Shown here: piece after piece, positions 43,949 to 52,529 of the stretch
How the letters are laid out: each line of letters begins with the position of its first letter
Position numbering within the stretch: position 1 is the first letter of the stretch
Assembly (NCBI RefSeq): GCF_025717605.1
Contig: NZ_JAJIRQ010000007.1
Coordinates: 186,001-250,000 of the forward strand
DNA length: 64,000 nucleotides
Source: Paucibacter sp. TC2R-5
Lineage (GTDB): Bacteria > Pseudomonadota > Gammaproteobacteria > Burkholderiales > Burkholderiaceae_C
Direction: 5' to 3'
Notes under the pieces: generated by a model
Databases searched by the model: none
Seen by the model: only the letters and a program-made list of their open reading frames with translations
What the model was told of the DNA's origin: nothing
Program-made: the position numbers and the translations under genes

Positions 43949-46261
43949 ATGACCTTGCTACTCCTGATCAGCGCCGGCCTCAACGTGATGTTCGGCATCG
44001 GCCTGCTGCTGCTTTGGCAGCAAGATCGGCGCTTCGCCTATGTGCGCTGGTGGGGCTTCAGCTGGATGCTTTTAGGCTGCGGCCTTAGCTTGGGCCCGGT
44101 CTTGCATGGCGTCATTGCAGCCGGCCCGGCCCAGGATATTCAGTCCCTGCTCGCCTCGATGGCTTTGATGGCCTCGCAACTGCTCCAGGTCGCGGGCGCC
44201 TTCGACTACCGGGGCCGAACGCTGCGCTGGGGTCGGGCGCTGCCGGTGTTCGCAACGACCATGCTGGTTTTGGCCGTCCTGGGCTCGCGTGACTTTCGCA
44301 GTGCACTGCTCTTCGGCGCCACCGTGATGGCCTTGGGTTGCCTGACCAGTGCTTTTTTGCTGTGGCGGCGCGGTCGACGCTCCGAGCGCTGGGTGAGCCT
44401 GGGCTTTTTGGCATTGGCGCTGGTTCATTTCAGCGCGCCTTGGCTAGAGCCGCAAGCCAGGTCCATGATCACCTATGTCAGCGGCCTGCTGGTGCAAACC
44501 ACGCTCTCCCTCGGCCTGATCTTGCTCTCCGTCGCCCGTGCGCACGCCGAAACCCGGCGCCAAACCGAGCGCTTCAGCAAGCTCGCCGAGCATTCGCTGC
44601 AAGGCCTGGTGGTGCTGCAGAACCACCAGGTGGTCTACGCCAACCCGGCCGCGAGAGATATTTTTGGCTTTGCCCCCGGCAGCAGCGAGCAGCCCGAAGA
44701 CTTGGTCAACGCCTTGGTGCCGCAGGAACTGCGTAACGCCGCACGGGAGCGGCATCAGCGTGCCCTGAGCAACCCCGAAGCGCGCATCGAGTGGGAGGCG
44801 ACCCGCCTCGATATGCAAGGCCGCCCTTTGCTCATCCGTGGGCTTTCAAGCCATTTGGAGTGGGACGGTGCACCCGCCGAATTGATGGTCATGGTGGACG
44901 ACAGCTCACGCCAACGCGCTGTGGATGCCTTGCGCCGCCAGGCCTTGCACGATGAATTGACCGATCTGCCGAATCGAAATTTCGCGCTCGAACGCCTGCG
45001 CGAAATGACCTATCTGGGCGCACCGCCGTTCGCGCTGATCTCGGCCGATCTGGACCGTTTTCAGCTGGTCAATGAGAGCCTGGGTCACGCGGTGGGCGAT
45101 GCCTTGCTGAAAGCAGTCGCGCGGCGCCTGTGCAACCGTCTGCCGCCGCAGGCACAGCTGACCCGGCTCGGCGAGGATCAGTTTCTGGTCTTGCTTGAAG
45201 GCGAGGCCGACAGCGCCAGCGTGCAGGTGCTGGCCGATCAAATGCTCGCCTTGCTGGACACACCCTTTGCCGTCGAAGGGGCCGAGCTGTTTGTGCATAT
45301 GTCGCTGGGCGCGGCGCTGTTCCCGCAAGACGGCGGCGATGGTGCCAGCTTGTTGCGCGCGGCCGACTCGGCCATGCACCGGGCCAAAGGCAGTGCCGGC
45401 GCGTCCTTTATGTTCTTTGACATCGCGATGAACGGCGCCTCGCGTGCCCGACTTGATGCCGAGCAGTCCTTGGGCAAAGCGATCACCGAGCGCGAGTTCT
45501 TGCTCGAGTACCAACCCAAGTTCCGCGCCGGCAGCCGCCAGCTCTGCGGCTTCGAAGCGCTGGTGCGCTGGGAGCGGCCGGGCAAGGGCCGGGTCAGCCC
45601 GGCCGATTTTGTGCCGGCGGCCGAGCGCACCGGTCAGATCAAGGCGCTGGGCGAGCTGATCCTGGACATCGCCACCGCCCAGCTGCGCGCATGGCTGGAC
45701 GCCGAGGGTCAGGTCTTGCCGGTGGCAGTCAATGTGTCACCGCTTCAGTTCGGCGACGCCGGCTTCGCCAGCCGGCTGCTCGCATTGCTCGACGAGCGCC
45801 ACCTGCCGCATGACGCGCTGGAGGTGGAAATCACCGAGACCGCCGCAATCGGCCATGTGGACCGCGTGCTGCCGCAGCTGCACCGGCTGCGCGAGGCCGG
45901 CGTGCTGTGCTCGCTGGACGACTTCGGCACCGGTCAATCGTCGCTGACGATGCTGCGCAATTTGCCGATCAGCACAATGAAGCTGGACCGCAGCATGATT
46001 GACCCGCTGCCCGAGGCCCAAGCCAGCGCCGTGGTCAGGGCGACCTGCGTGCTCGGCCACTCCTTACAGCTGGAGATCGTCGCCGAGGGCGTCGAGACCG
46101 AGGTGCAGGCGCAGGCCGCCGAGGCGCTGGGTTGCACGCAGTTGCAGGGTTATCACCTCGGCCGACCCTTGTCTGCAGCAGCTGCAGGAGTCTTGCTGGC
46201 CGCCGCCCTCGGTGTTCAGCTGCGCACCGACTCGATGCCCACCCAGCCGCCCTCGGTATAG
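43949..46261 (+). CDS. Membrane PAS-GGDEF-EAL protein, probable c-di-GMP phosphodiesterase
   Basis: 770 residues. About six to seven membrane helices (1-200) are followed by a PAS domain (about 205-330, YANPAARDIFGF). The GGDEF domain (about 335-500) has its signature changed to GEDQF at 408-412, so cyclase activity is unlikely and no I-site (RxxD) is seen. The EAL domain (about 515-760) keeps the catalytic set: EALVRW at 536, NVSP, EITET, DDFGTG, KLDRS and EGVETE. It should hydrolyse c-di-GMP, with the degenerate GGDEF perhaps binding GTP as a regulator. The 3' end overlaps the convergent aldo/keto reductase gene by 46 bases. Confidence 0.93.
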   Translation: MTLLLLISAGLNVMFGIGLLLLWQQDRRFAYVRWWGFSWMLLGCGLSLGPVLHGVIAAGPAQDIQSLLASMALMASQLLQVAGAFDYRGRTLRWGRALPVFATTMLVLAVLGSRDFRSALLFGATVMALGCLTSAFLLWRRGRRSERWVSLGFLALALVHFSAPWLEPQARSMITYVSGLLVQTTLSLGLILLSVARAHAETRRQTERFSKLAEHSLQGLVVLQNHQVVYANPAARDIFGFAPGSSEQPEDLVNALVPQELRNAARERHQRALSNPEARIEWEATRLDMQGRPLLIRGLSSHLEWDGAPAELMVMVDDSSRQRAVDALRRQALHDELTDLPNRNFALERLREMTYLGAPPFALISADLDRFQLVNESLGHAVGDALLKAVARRLCNRLPPQAQLTRLGEDQFLVLLEGEADSASVQVLADQMLALLDTPFAVEGAELFVHMSLGAALFPQDGGDGASLLRAADSAMHRAKGSAGASFMFFDIAMNGASRARLDAEQSLGKAITEREFLLEYQPKFRAGSRQLCGFEALVRWERPGKGRVSPADFVPAAERTGQIKALGELILDIATAQLRAWLDAEGQVLPVAVNVSPLQFGDAGFASRLLALLDERHLPHDALEVEITETAAIGHVDRVLPQLHRLREAGVLCSLDDFGTGQSSLTMLRNLPISTMKLDRSMIDPLPEAQASAVVRATCVLGHSLQLEIVAEGVETEVQAQAAEALGCTQLQGYHLGRPLSAAAAGVLLAAALGVQLRTDSMPTQPPSV

Positions 46262-47223
46262 CGCTCTCCGGCCACCGCACCGGCCGCGAACAAGGCATCC
46301 AAGGCGTCCACTTGCACGGCGTTCAAGTCGATTTGTCCGGCCGACCAGTTGCTGCCCAGATGGGTCTGCCGACGCGTACCCGGAATCACCAACACATGCG
46401 GATGCTTGTTCAATATCCAGGCCAAGGCCAATTGCGAGGGCGGCATTCCCCAAGCAGCGGCCAGCTCAGCAAGACGCGCCACCAAAGCCCGGTTGTGCGC
46501 ACCGGCTGCGCCGTTAAAGCGCGGCAGCATGCGGCGAAAATCATCCGGGGCCAGGTCTTGCGTAGCCGGCATCGTCGCGCTCAGCAGCGCCCGACCGAGC
46601 GGGCTGTAGGCCACAAAAGCCACGCCCAGCGCGGCGCATGTCGGCAGCATCTCTTGCTCGGCTGCTCGCTCCCAGAGCGAATACTCGCTCTGCAAGGCCG
46701 CCACCGGATGCACCGCATGGGCACGCCGCAAAGTCTGGGCACTGACCTCGGACAGGCCGATCGCCGCAATCTTGCCCTCGGCCTTCAACGCCACCAAGCT
46801 GTCCATCACCGCCTCGATAGGCCTGACCGGGTCGCGCCGGTGGACGTAGTAAAGGCCAAGCTGTTCCACCCCGAGCCGCTTGAGCGAGTCCTCGCAGGCG
46901 GCGCGGATATAGGCGGGCGAGTTATCGATATGGCGCTCGTAAGTGCCGGGCGGGCGGTTAATGCCGAACTTGGTCGCAATCAGCAACTCGGCACGCTGCG
47001 CGGGCTTGAGCTCGGCCACAAAACGCCCCAGCAATTGCTCGTTATGACCAGCGCCATAGGTGTCAGCGGTGTCGAGATGGCGCACCCCGAGCTCAAAGGC
47101 AGCATGCAAGGTAGCCAGCGACTCGCCGTCATCATGCGCGCCGTAAAACTCGCTCATGCCCATCAGGCCCAGGCCTATGGCGGGAACATCCTGGCCAGCA
47201 AGACGGCGGATGGACTGCGTCAT
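46216..47223 (-). CDS. Aldo/keto reductase
   Basis: 335 residues. A TIM-barrel reductase with the catalytic tetrad: Asp in DTADTYG, Tyr in the same loop (Y-GAGHNEQLLG), Lys in IATKFG and His in YYVHRRD. NADPH-binding motifs are present near the C-terminal end (VIPGTRRQTHLGSN). The MGMSEFYG start is typical of the AKR13/YhdN-like group. It reduces aldehydes and ketones; the natural substrate is not visible. It begins at the stop of the phzF gene with a 4-base overlap (47220-47223), so the pair is one operon. The end overlaps the EAL gene convergently. Confidence 0.93.
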   Translation of the reverse strand: MTQSIRRLAGQDVPAIGLGLMGMSEFYGAHDDGESLATLHAAFELGVRHLDTADTYGAGHNEQLLGRFVAELKPAQRAELLIATKFGINRPPGTYERHIDNSPAYIRAACEDSLKRLGVEQLGLYYVHRRDPVRPIEAVMDSLVALKAEGKIAAIGLSEVSAQTLRRAHAVHPVAALQSEYSLWERAAEQEMLPTCAALGVAFVAYSPLGRALLSATMPATQDLAPDDFRRMLPRFNGAAGAHNRALVARLAELAAAWGMPPSQLALAWILNKHPHVLVIPGTRRQTHLGSNWSAGQIDLNAVQVDALDALFAAGAVAGERYTEGGWVGIESVRS

Positions 47224-48059
47224 GGCAACACTCTCGCCGTCCCGGAGACCCGGATGGAACTGCCAACCGCCGCGGGTATCTCGGCGCGCAACAAGGAGCG
47301 CAAGCCCATGTCTTCGCCTTGCACGAGGTCGATCACGCCGCCATGCGGCCAGCCCAAGTCGCGCAAATAGCCAGCCAGCGCAGCGGTAGCCGCGCCGGTG
47401 GCCGGGTCCTCCAGCACACCGCCGCAGGCGAAGGCATTGCGGGTGTGAAAGAGCTGCGGCGTTTCAATATAGGCCAGCAAGATAGTGGTCAAGCCGGCAG
47501 CAAGCATCAGCTTTCGGCCCTCGGCCAAGTCATAGTTCATGGCGGCCAGCGTTGCGCGCGACTTCAAGGCCAGGACCAGGTGGTCGGCGCCCGCATGGGC
47601 CAGCCCCGGCGGCAAACGGGGGTCGAGATCGTCCATCTGCAGGCCGAAGAGCGCCAGCGCCGCCGTCAGCAAGGCCGGCTCGGCAGGCGCACTGCGCGTT
47701 GGTGGTGACTGCAGCGCGGCAGCAAACAGCGCGCCGGCGCGCCGCCCTTCCACGCTGATCTTGGCATTGTTCAGGATCAGTTCGAACTTGCCTTCACCTT
47801 GCTGCTGCGCCAGCGCAGCACCCAAAGCGATGGTGGCATGGCCGCAAAACGGCACTTCGTTTTCGGGCGAGAAGTAGCGCACACGCCAGGCCTCGCCCTG
47901 AGGCTGAGCAAACACCGTCTCAGAAAATCCCAGGTCGGCAGCAATGCGCTGCATCTCGGCGTCAGCAGGCAGCTGCGGCGCGATGAGAACGCCAGCCGGG
48001 TTGCCGCCGGCTTGACCGTCGGAGAAGGCAGAAATCTTTAGAAGAACATTTGGGTGCAT
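47220..48059 (-). CDS. PhzF-family isomerase
   Basis: 279 residues from the ATG at 48059 (MHPNVLLKISAFSDGQAGGN); the open frame to 48386 runs through the divergent regulator gene and is not used. The two-lobed diaminopimelate-epimerase-like fold is clear: DGQAGGNPAGVL, the catalytic Glu47 in DLGFSETVF, FCGHATIALG in the N lobe and EDPATGAATAALAGYL in the C lobe. Most members are isomerases or epimerases of unknown substrate. No phenazine biosynthesis genes are nearby, so the PhzF label is family only. It is transcribed with the aldo/keto reductase gene. The divergent LysR gene at 48189 is its probable regulator. Confidence 0.9.
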   Translation of the reverse strand: MHPNVLLKISAFSDGQAGGNPAGVLIAPQLPADAEMQRIAADLGFSETVFAQPQGEAWRVRYFSPENEVPFCGHATIALGAALAQQQGEGKFELILNNAKISVEGRRAGALFAAALQSPPTRSAPAEPALLTAALALFGLQMDDLDPRLPPGLAHAGADHLVLALKSRATLAAMNYDLAEGRKLMLAAGLTTILLAYIETPQLFHTRNAFACGGVLEDPATGAATAALAGYLRDLGWPHGGVIDLVQGEDMGLRSLLRAEIPAAVGSSIRVSGTARVLP

Positions 48060-48188
48060 ATCAAGAGCCGCTTGGGATGGAATAGCTGCGTATCTTGCGC
48101 GCTCGCGAGCGGGCCCGCCAGCCTCGCCGGCATGCACGGCCCGTGCAGCCGCACTGAACAATGCAATGCCCCCGACAATATCGCCATC
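48060..48188. promoter_or_regulatory. phzF/LysR divergent promoter region with two dyads
   Basis: 129 bases separate the two divergent start codons. It holds a perfect 12-bp palindrome CGCTCGCGAGCG (48100-48111) and a perfect 15-bp dyad TGCACGGCCCGTGCA (48133-48147). The second has the size and symmetry of a LysR-type operator (T-Nx-A). LysR regulators usually control the divergent gene and their own, so this is the likely binding site. Confidence 0.55.
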
Positions 48189-49085
48189 ATGGCCGAGCCC
48201 GACTTCCAGCATCTTCGTATCTTCCTCGCCGTTGCCGAGGCTCGCAGCTTTCGCGCCGCTGCGCTGAATCTGGGGCTTAGCCCCTCGGCTGTCAGCCAAG
48301 CGATGCGGCGACTGGAGCAAGAGATCGGCGTCACGCTTTTGGCACGCAGCACCCGCAGTGTGGCGCTGACTGCGGCCGGCCAACAATTGCTGACGCAGGC
48401 CGAACCAGCACTGCGGAGCCTGAGGCAGTCCTATGCAGATCTGAGCCAGCTGGGCGGCGAGATCAAGGGCTGCTTGCGCTTGTCGGTGCCGCGCAGCGCG
48501 GCGCGGCTGGTGCTGGCGCCACTCGTGGCGCGCTTTTTAGCCGCGCATCCTGCGGTGGAGGTGGAACTGCACACACAGGACGTGATGGTCGACATCGTCG
48601 CCCTGGGCTTCGACGCTGGTGTGCGCTTTGCCGAGCGCCTGCCGCTGGACATGGTGGCGATTCCGCTGGGTGGTGCGCAGCGCTTCATCGTCGTCGGCGC
48701 GCCGGCCTTGCTGGCGCGTACGCTGGTGCCGGCTCATCCCCGCGACCTGCTGCAAGCGCCTTGCGTGCGCCAACGCTTCGCCAGTGGTGCGATGTTTCGC
48801 TGGGAGTTCGAATGTGGGGCCGAACAGCTAACTTTAGATGTCAGCGGCCCCTTGCTGGTGGACGACCAAAGCGTGGCCTTGGCGGCGGCGCTGGAGGGAG
48901 CAGGTTTTGCCTATGTCTACGAGTGCGCGGCACGCGAGCATCTGCTGGCCGGCCGCTTGATTCAGGTCTTGGTCGACTGGTGCCCAGCGGGTACCGGCTT
49001 TTCGCTCTACTACCCCGGCCGCAGCCAAGCCGGCCCAGCGCTGCGGGCCTTTATTGCAATGCTAAAGGCGCAAGCGACGGTCTGA
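48189..49085 (+). CDS. LysR-family transcriptional regulator
   Basis: 298 residues from the ATG at 48189 (MAEPDFQHLRIFLAVAEARS), which restores the standard LysR start; the frame is open upstream to 48054. The winged helix-turn-helix (about 8-65) includes FRAAALNLGLSPSAVSQAMR and RLEQEIGVTLLARSTRSVAL. The co-inducer domain (about 90-295) has the two-lobed periplasmic-binding fold (DIVALGFDAGVRFAERLPLD; GFSLYYPGR). It probably regulates the divergent phzF/aldo-keto reductase operon. Confidence 0.93.
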   Translation: MAEPDFQHLRIFLAVAEARSFRAAALNLGLSPSAVSQAMRRLEQEIGVTLLARSTRSVALTAAGQQLLTQAEPALRSLRQSYADLSQLGGEIKGCLRLSVPRSAARLVLAPLVARFLAAHPAVEVELHTQDVMVDIVALGFDAGVRFAERLPLDMVAIPLGGAQRFIVVGAPALLARTLVPAHPRDLLQAPCVRQRFASGAMFRWEFECGAEQLTLDVSGPLLVDDQSVALAAALEGAGFAYVYECAAREHLLAGRLIQVLVDWCPAGTGFSLYYPGRSQAGPALRAFIAMLKAQATV

Positions 49086-49345
49086 TTCCAATGGCATTCA
49101 AGGGCTCCAGTGTGACCATCACCGACATTCGATGCCCAAACCCTCGGCGCCCAAGTCCGCAACCTCCACTTGCGATGCCTACGAATGATGGCGTCATGCA
49201 ATCAATCGGCAATGCCGTGACCGGCGTCACGGATCGCCGGCCACCCCCCTCGATTCGCGGGGATGTGGGCTAGCCAGTGGGTCGGAATAATTCATTCCAT
49301 CGAATCGCAATCCAGCGACTCACCAAGAGACTCCAGGACCCACCC

Positions 49346-49966
49346 ATGAAAAAGCTTCTCATCGCCGCACTGATCGCCGCACCTGCACTGGCCTTCGCGG
49401 ATACGAACCTGATCAAAAACGGCAGCTTCGAAGCCAACGTACTGGCTACGGGCTCCTGGAATATCTATCAGAACCTGGACAACTGGACCGGTGCCCCCTA
49501 CAGTGGTTCGCCGCGAAGCGGAATTGAACTGCGTAACCAAGTGGCAGGAAACACAATCTTCGGTTCACAGTACGTTGAACTCGATACCGATAAGAACAGC
49601 TGGATGACCCAGACGTTCGACACCACGGCCAACAAGACCTATGAGCTGAGTTTCTGGGTCGCTCAGCGTGATGGCCAAAAGGGTCTGGCCAGCAATGGTT
49701 TGAGCTGGAGCGTCAACGGCTTGAACTTCACTGAAGTGGCCAAGGACGAGAACAAGGAATGGCAGAAGGTCACCGGCAGCTTCGTCGCAACCGCAGGCAC
49801 CACCACACTGACGTTCAAGGCCATCGGTAATAGTGACAGCTATGGCACATCCCTCGACCTGGTGTCAGTCACCGCCGCCGTGCCGGAACCAGAAACCTAT
49901 GCCCTGATGCTAGCCGGTCTGGGTGCGATTGGCTTTGTGGCCCGTCGCCGCAGCAAGCAGCAGTAA
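49346..49966 (+). CDS. PEP-CTERM exported protein with carbohydrate-binding-like domain
   Basis: 206 residues from the ATG at 49346 (MKKLLIAALIAAPALAFA), with an AGGA sequence nine bases upstream. After the signal peptide the mature start DTNLIKNGSFEANVLATGSW and the jelly-roll strands (GSQYVELDTDKNSWMTQTFD, ANKTYELSFWVAQRDG) fit the DUF642/galactose-binding-like fold of PEP-CTERM proteins. The tail VPEPETYALMLAGLGAIGFV then ARRRSKQQ is a full PEP-CTERM sorting signal. It is probably a surface or biofilm-matrix protein handled by an exosortase encoded elsewhere. It is a single gene with a terminator 27 bases downstream. Confidence 0.9.
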   Translation: MKKLLIAALIAAPALAFADTNLIKNGSFEANVLATGSWNIYQNLDNWTGAPYSGSPRSGIELRNQVAGNTIFGSQYVELDTDKNSWMTQTFDTTANKTYELSFWVAQRDGQKGLASNGLSWSVNGLNFTEVAKDENKEWQKVTGSFVATAGTTTLTFKAIGNSDSYGTSLDLVSVTAAVPEPETYALMLAGLGAIGFVARRRSKQQ

Positions 49967-49992
49967 GCAAAAGGCTTCGGCCTTCACAAGAG

Positions 49993-50017
49993 AACCGGCT
50001 GATGTGGCCGGTTTTTT
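49993..50017 (+). terminator. Rho-independent terminator of the PEP-CTERM gene
   Basis: AACCGGC (49993-49999) and GCCGGTT (50007-50013) form a 7-bp stem with a 7-base loop, followed by six T residues including the stem end. It is a classic intrinsic terminator. Confidence 0.9.
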
Positions 50018-50159
50018 CGCTTGTAGAGTGTGGCTGGCGGTTCTTGCATGTCGTCTTCGTGGTGCCAATTCCGTGCGACTGCTTCGGGCACTGAGAGGTC
50101 TTTACACAAGGTTTTACCCTCGCGTCGACCATCAAGTTTTCAGCGCTCCTTCAGCACTC

Positions 50160-51020
50160 TCAGCGATTCGCCATCGCCTCGCCCAGTTGCACCGCGCTAC
50201 CGGGCTGCCCCAGGTCCTCGCCGACCCATGCAGGGTTAAAGCTCCACGGCCCCTTGGGGAACAGCATCACAACGGTGGAGCCCAGCAAGAAGCGCCCCAT
50301 CTCCTCGCCCTTCTTGAGCTGGATCTGCTGATCCTGGTAATTCCACTCGACCACCTTGCCCGGCCGCGAAGGGTTGACCACGCCGTGCCAACTGGTGGCC
50401 ATGCTGCCAACGATGGTGGCCCCCACCAAGACCAGCACCCAGGGCCCGTGGATGCCCTCGAACACGCAGACCACACGCTCGTTGCGCGCGAACAGCCCCG
50501 GCACACCGCGCGCCGTCACCGGGTTGACCGAGAACAAATCACCCGGCACATAGATCATGCGCAAGAGCCGGCCGGCCGCCGGCATATGGATGCGGTGATA
50601 GTCGCGCGGGCTCAGATAGATGTTGGCGAAGATGCCATCGTCGAACTGCGCGGCCAAGGCCGCATCACCACCGACCAGGGCCGTGCTCGTGAATTCATGG
50701 CCCTTGGCCTGAAAAATCTGCTGGCCTTTGATGGCACCGACTTGGCTGATACGTCCGTCCACCGGGCACAGCAGCGTCGCATCGGCCAGCGGCCTAACAC
50801 CCGGCTTGAGCGCGCGGGTGAAGAACTCGTTGAAGCTGGGGTAGGCGGCGATATCCGGCTCGGCCGCTTCGGCCATATTGACTTGGTAGCGCGCCACAAA
50901 GCGGCGAATGATGCCGGTCGTGATCGCCCCCATGCGCGCCGAGGCGACAAGGCCGGCAAAACGAGTCATCGCCTGTTTGGGCATCAGGTATTGCAGCAGC
51001 ACGGCGGAGCGATCGGACAC
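50160..51020 (-). CDS. psd: Phosphatidylserine decarboxylase proenzyme
   Basis: 286 residues. It has the proenzyme layout: FNEFFTRALKPGVRPL, CPVDGRISQVGAI, then YLSPRDYHRIHMP with the catalytic histidines. The self-cleavage motif LGST is at residues 246-249. Cleavage before Ser248 generates the pyruvoyl cofactor on the small alpha chain. The enzyme makes phosphatidylethanolamine from phosphatidylserine at the inner membrane. Length is typical. It stands alone on the minus strand, convergent with the PEP-CTERM gene. Confidence 0.95.
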   Translation of the reverse strand: MSDRSAVLLQYLMPKQAMTRFAGLVASARMGAITTGIIRRFVARYQVNMAEAAEPDIAAYPSFNEFFTRALKPGVRPLADATLLCPVDGRISQVGAIKGQQIFQAKGHEFTSTALVGGDAALAAQFDDGIFANIYLSPRDYHRIHMPAAGRLLRMIYVPGDLFSVNPVTARGVPGLFARNERVVCVFEGIHGPWVLVLVGATIVGSMATSWHGVVNPSRPGKVVEWNYQDQQIQLKKGEEMGRFLLGSTVVMLFPKGPWSFNPAWVGEDLGQPGSAVQLGEAMANR

Positions 51021-51232
51021 GGATTTATCCCCTTGAAACCAAGGCTGCGGATTGTAACGAGGGGGCAGCGCCGCCTTGATTCTGCTGTTGTCGCGCAGTC
51101 CGGCAGTCGCCTAAGCGAGCGAGCAAGCTTGGCTGGCCAATGTTCGCCATCGCACAGACCGAGAACCAAAGTCAATAGATGCTTGCGCCACGCTCATCCG
51201 CCGCTGACCTCAAGACTGGACCAAGGCTATTT

Positions 51233-51607
51233 ATGAACAGCAAGCACCATGGATTTATCCCTTTTCTCTTCACCACCGCCTTCACCGTCTCAACGATGCT
51301 GGTGGGCGGCTGCAGCAAGCCGGCCGAAGTAGCGCCAACAGCGCCGCCTACGCCAGCTGCTGTTGCACAAGCAGCTTCAGCGGCGCCGGGCAATGTGGCG
51401 GATGCCGATGTGAGCGAGCATGTCGCGACAGTGCTGAATCAGAGCGACTCGCTCAAGACTTTTGACATCAAGGTTGTCACCCTCAAAGGCGATGTGCGTC
51501 TGATCGGGATACTCGACACCCAAGCCCAGATTGACACGGCACTCAAGCTCGCGCGCGAAGCGGAAGGTACCCACACCATTCACAACGAGCTCACGCTCAA
51601 GCAATAG
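51233..51607 (+). CDS. BON-domain lipoprotein
   Basis: 124 residues from the ATG at 51233 (MNSKHHGFIPFLFTTAFTVS). A lipoprotein signal ends MLVGGC (Cys27). A Pro/Ala-rich spacer (about 30-50) leads to one BON domain (about 55-124): FDIKVVTLKGDVRLIGILDT and ALKLAREAEGTHTIHNELTL. BON domains bind phospholipid and occur in envelope-stress proteins such as OsmY. The role is probably protection or organisation of the outer membrane. It is divergent from psd, with a 212-base gap, and convergent with the DUF2087 gene. Confidence 0.88.
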   Translation: MNSKHHGFIPFLFTTAFTVSTMLVGGCSKPAEVAPTAPPTPAAVAQAASAAPGNVADADVSEHVATVLNQSDSLKTFDIKVVTLKGDVRLIGILDTQAQIDTALKLAREAEGTHTIHNELTLKQ

Positions 51608-51615
51608 CGTGCCCG

Positions 51616-52224
51616 CTAGGCCGGCTGCAGGCTGCGCGAGCGCAACTCCCGCAGCAGCGGCAGCAAGTCATCCGCCGGGCGCGCCGCCAGCTTGCGGTAC
51701 TCGCGCCCGCCGTCGCTGCGCGCCAGCAACTTCATATTGACCAACTCGCGCCGCAAGGTGCAATGGTCGCCAAAGCCATGCTGCGCTTTCAGCACCTCAT
51801 TGACTTCCGCCTCGGTGTAAACACGCCGGCTGTCAAAGTGCAACCACAAGCCCCAGATGGCATAACGCTGAACCTGATGGCGGCTGGGCCAACGCATCAA
51901 GCGGCCCTGTGCGTCGAATTGGCGCAGGGCTCGGTCAGCCAATTCGCTCAATTCCGGATGACGCGGCCCGCGCGCCGGCGGGGCGTTATGCATCGTGAGC
52001 TTGCTGGGCAGCGCGCTTGCTGCCGCTGTTGACACAACACCGGCCCGCAAGGCCTGCAGATTGCGATGCCCGGCCGCGCGGGCCAGCATATTCAACAAGC
52101 TCAAATGACTGGGTGGCTCACGCGGATCCTCGCTTTGCGAGAGATGCTCGGCGAGTTGCTGGCGCAAGGACTTGGCGAAGGCCGAGATATCGTCGGCGTG
52201 CAGGGCAATAGATTCACGAGGCAT
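51616..52224 (-). CDS. DUF2087-domain protein
   Basis: 202 residues. A helical N-terminal part (SAFAKSLRQQLAEHL, then LSLLNMLARAAGHRNLQALR) resembles a glyoxalase-related regulatory module or the HTH of ArsR-like fusions. The C-terminal DUF2087 domain (about 105-200) shows RYAIWGLWLHFDSRRVYTEA, then EVNEVLKAQHGFGDHCTLRR and LLARSDGGREYR. This looks like a winged-helix fold. DUF2087 proteins are often transcription regulators, sometimes fused to metalloregulators. No enzyme residues are seen. It converges with the BON lipoprotein gene, nine bases apart. Confidence 0.85.
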   Translation of the reverse strand: MPRESIALHADDISAFAKSLRQQLAEHLSQSEDPREPPSHLSLLNMLARAAGHRNLQALRAGVVSTAAASALPSKLTMHNAPPARGPRHPELSELADRALRQFDAQGRLMRWPSRHQVQRYAIWGLWLHFDSRRVYTEAEVNEVLKAQHGFGDHCTLRRELVNMKLLARSDGGREYRKLAARPADDLLPLLRELRSRSLQPA

Positions 52225-52529
52225 GATTGAGAGATCTCCACATCACGCGTGTTGCTCATAGCCGCCACAGGAGGCGGTGCTGGTGCTTGCCGGCTTCCAG
52301 CTGGGCACACGCGAAACGGGGCTCAGCCTGGTGAAAACGAAATTCTCTTGCCTGGCAGGTTTAGCTCATGGTCAAACGCTTCAACGGTCTGCCATGCGGC
52401 AAGGCCTGGGTGTTCTGCCGACCCTCGCAGCAGTATAGATGATGGGTGCAGCGGGTACGATCGACACTTCGGCCAAACAAGCCCGCCCCCGCATTCACAC
52501 ATTTCAGCCAGCCACGAGCGGCCACCGCC
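52225..52529. promoter_or_regulatory. Divergent intergenic region before the desulfurase fusion gene
   Basis: 305 bases between the divergent DUF2087 and fusion genes. A short hairpin CCGCC-acagga-GGCGG lies at 52262-52277. No gene is supported; the open frame upstream of 52530 has no signal or family match. Promoters for both genes should lie here but are not obvious. Confidence 0.35.
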
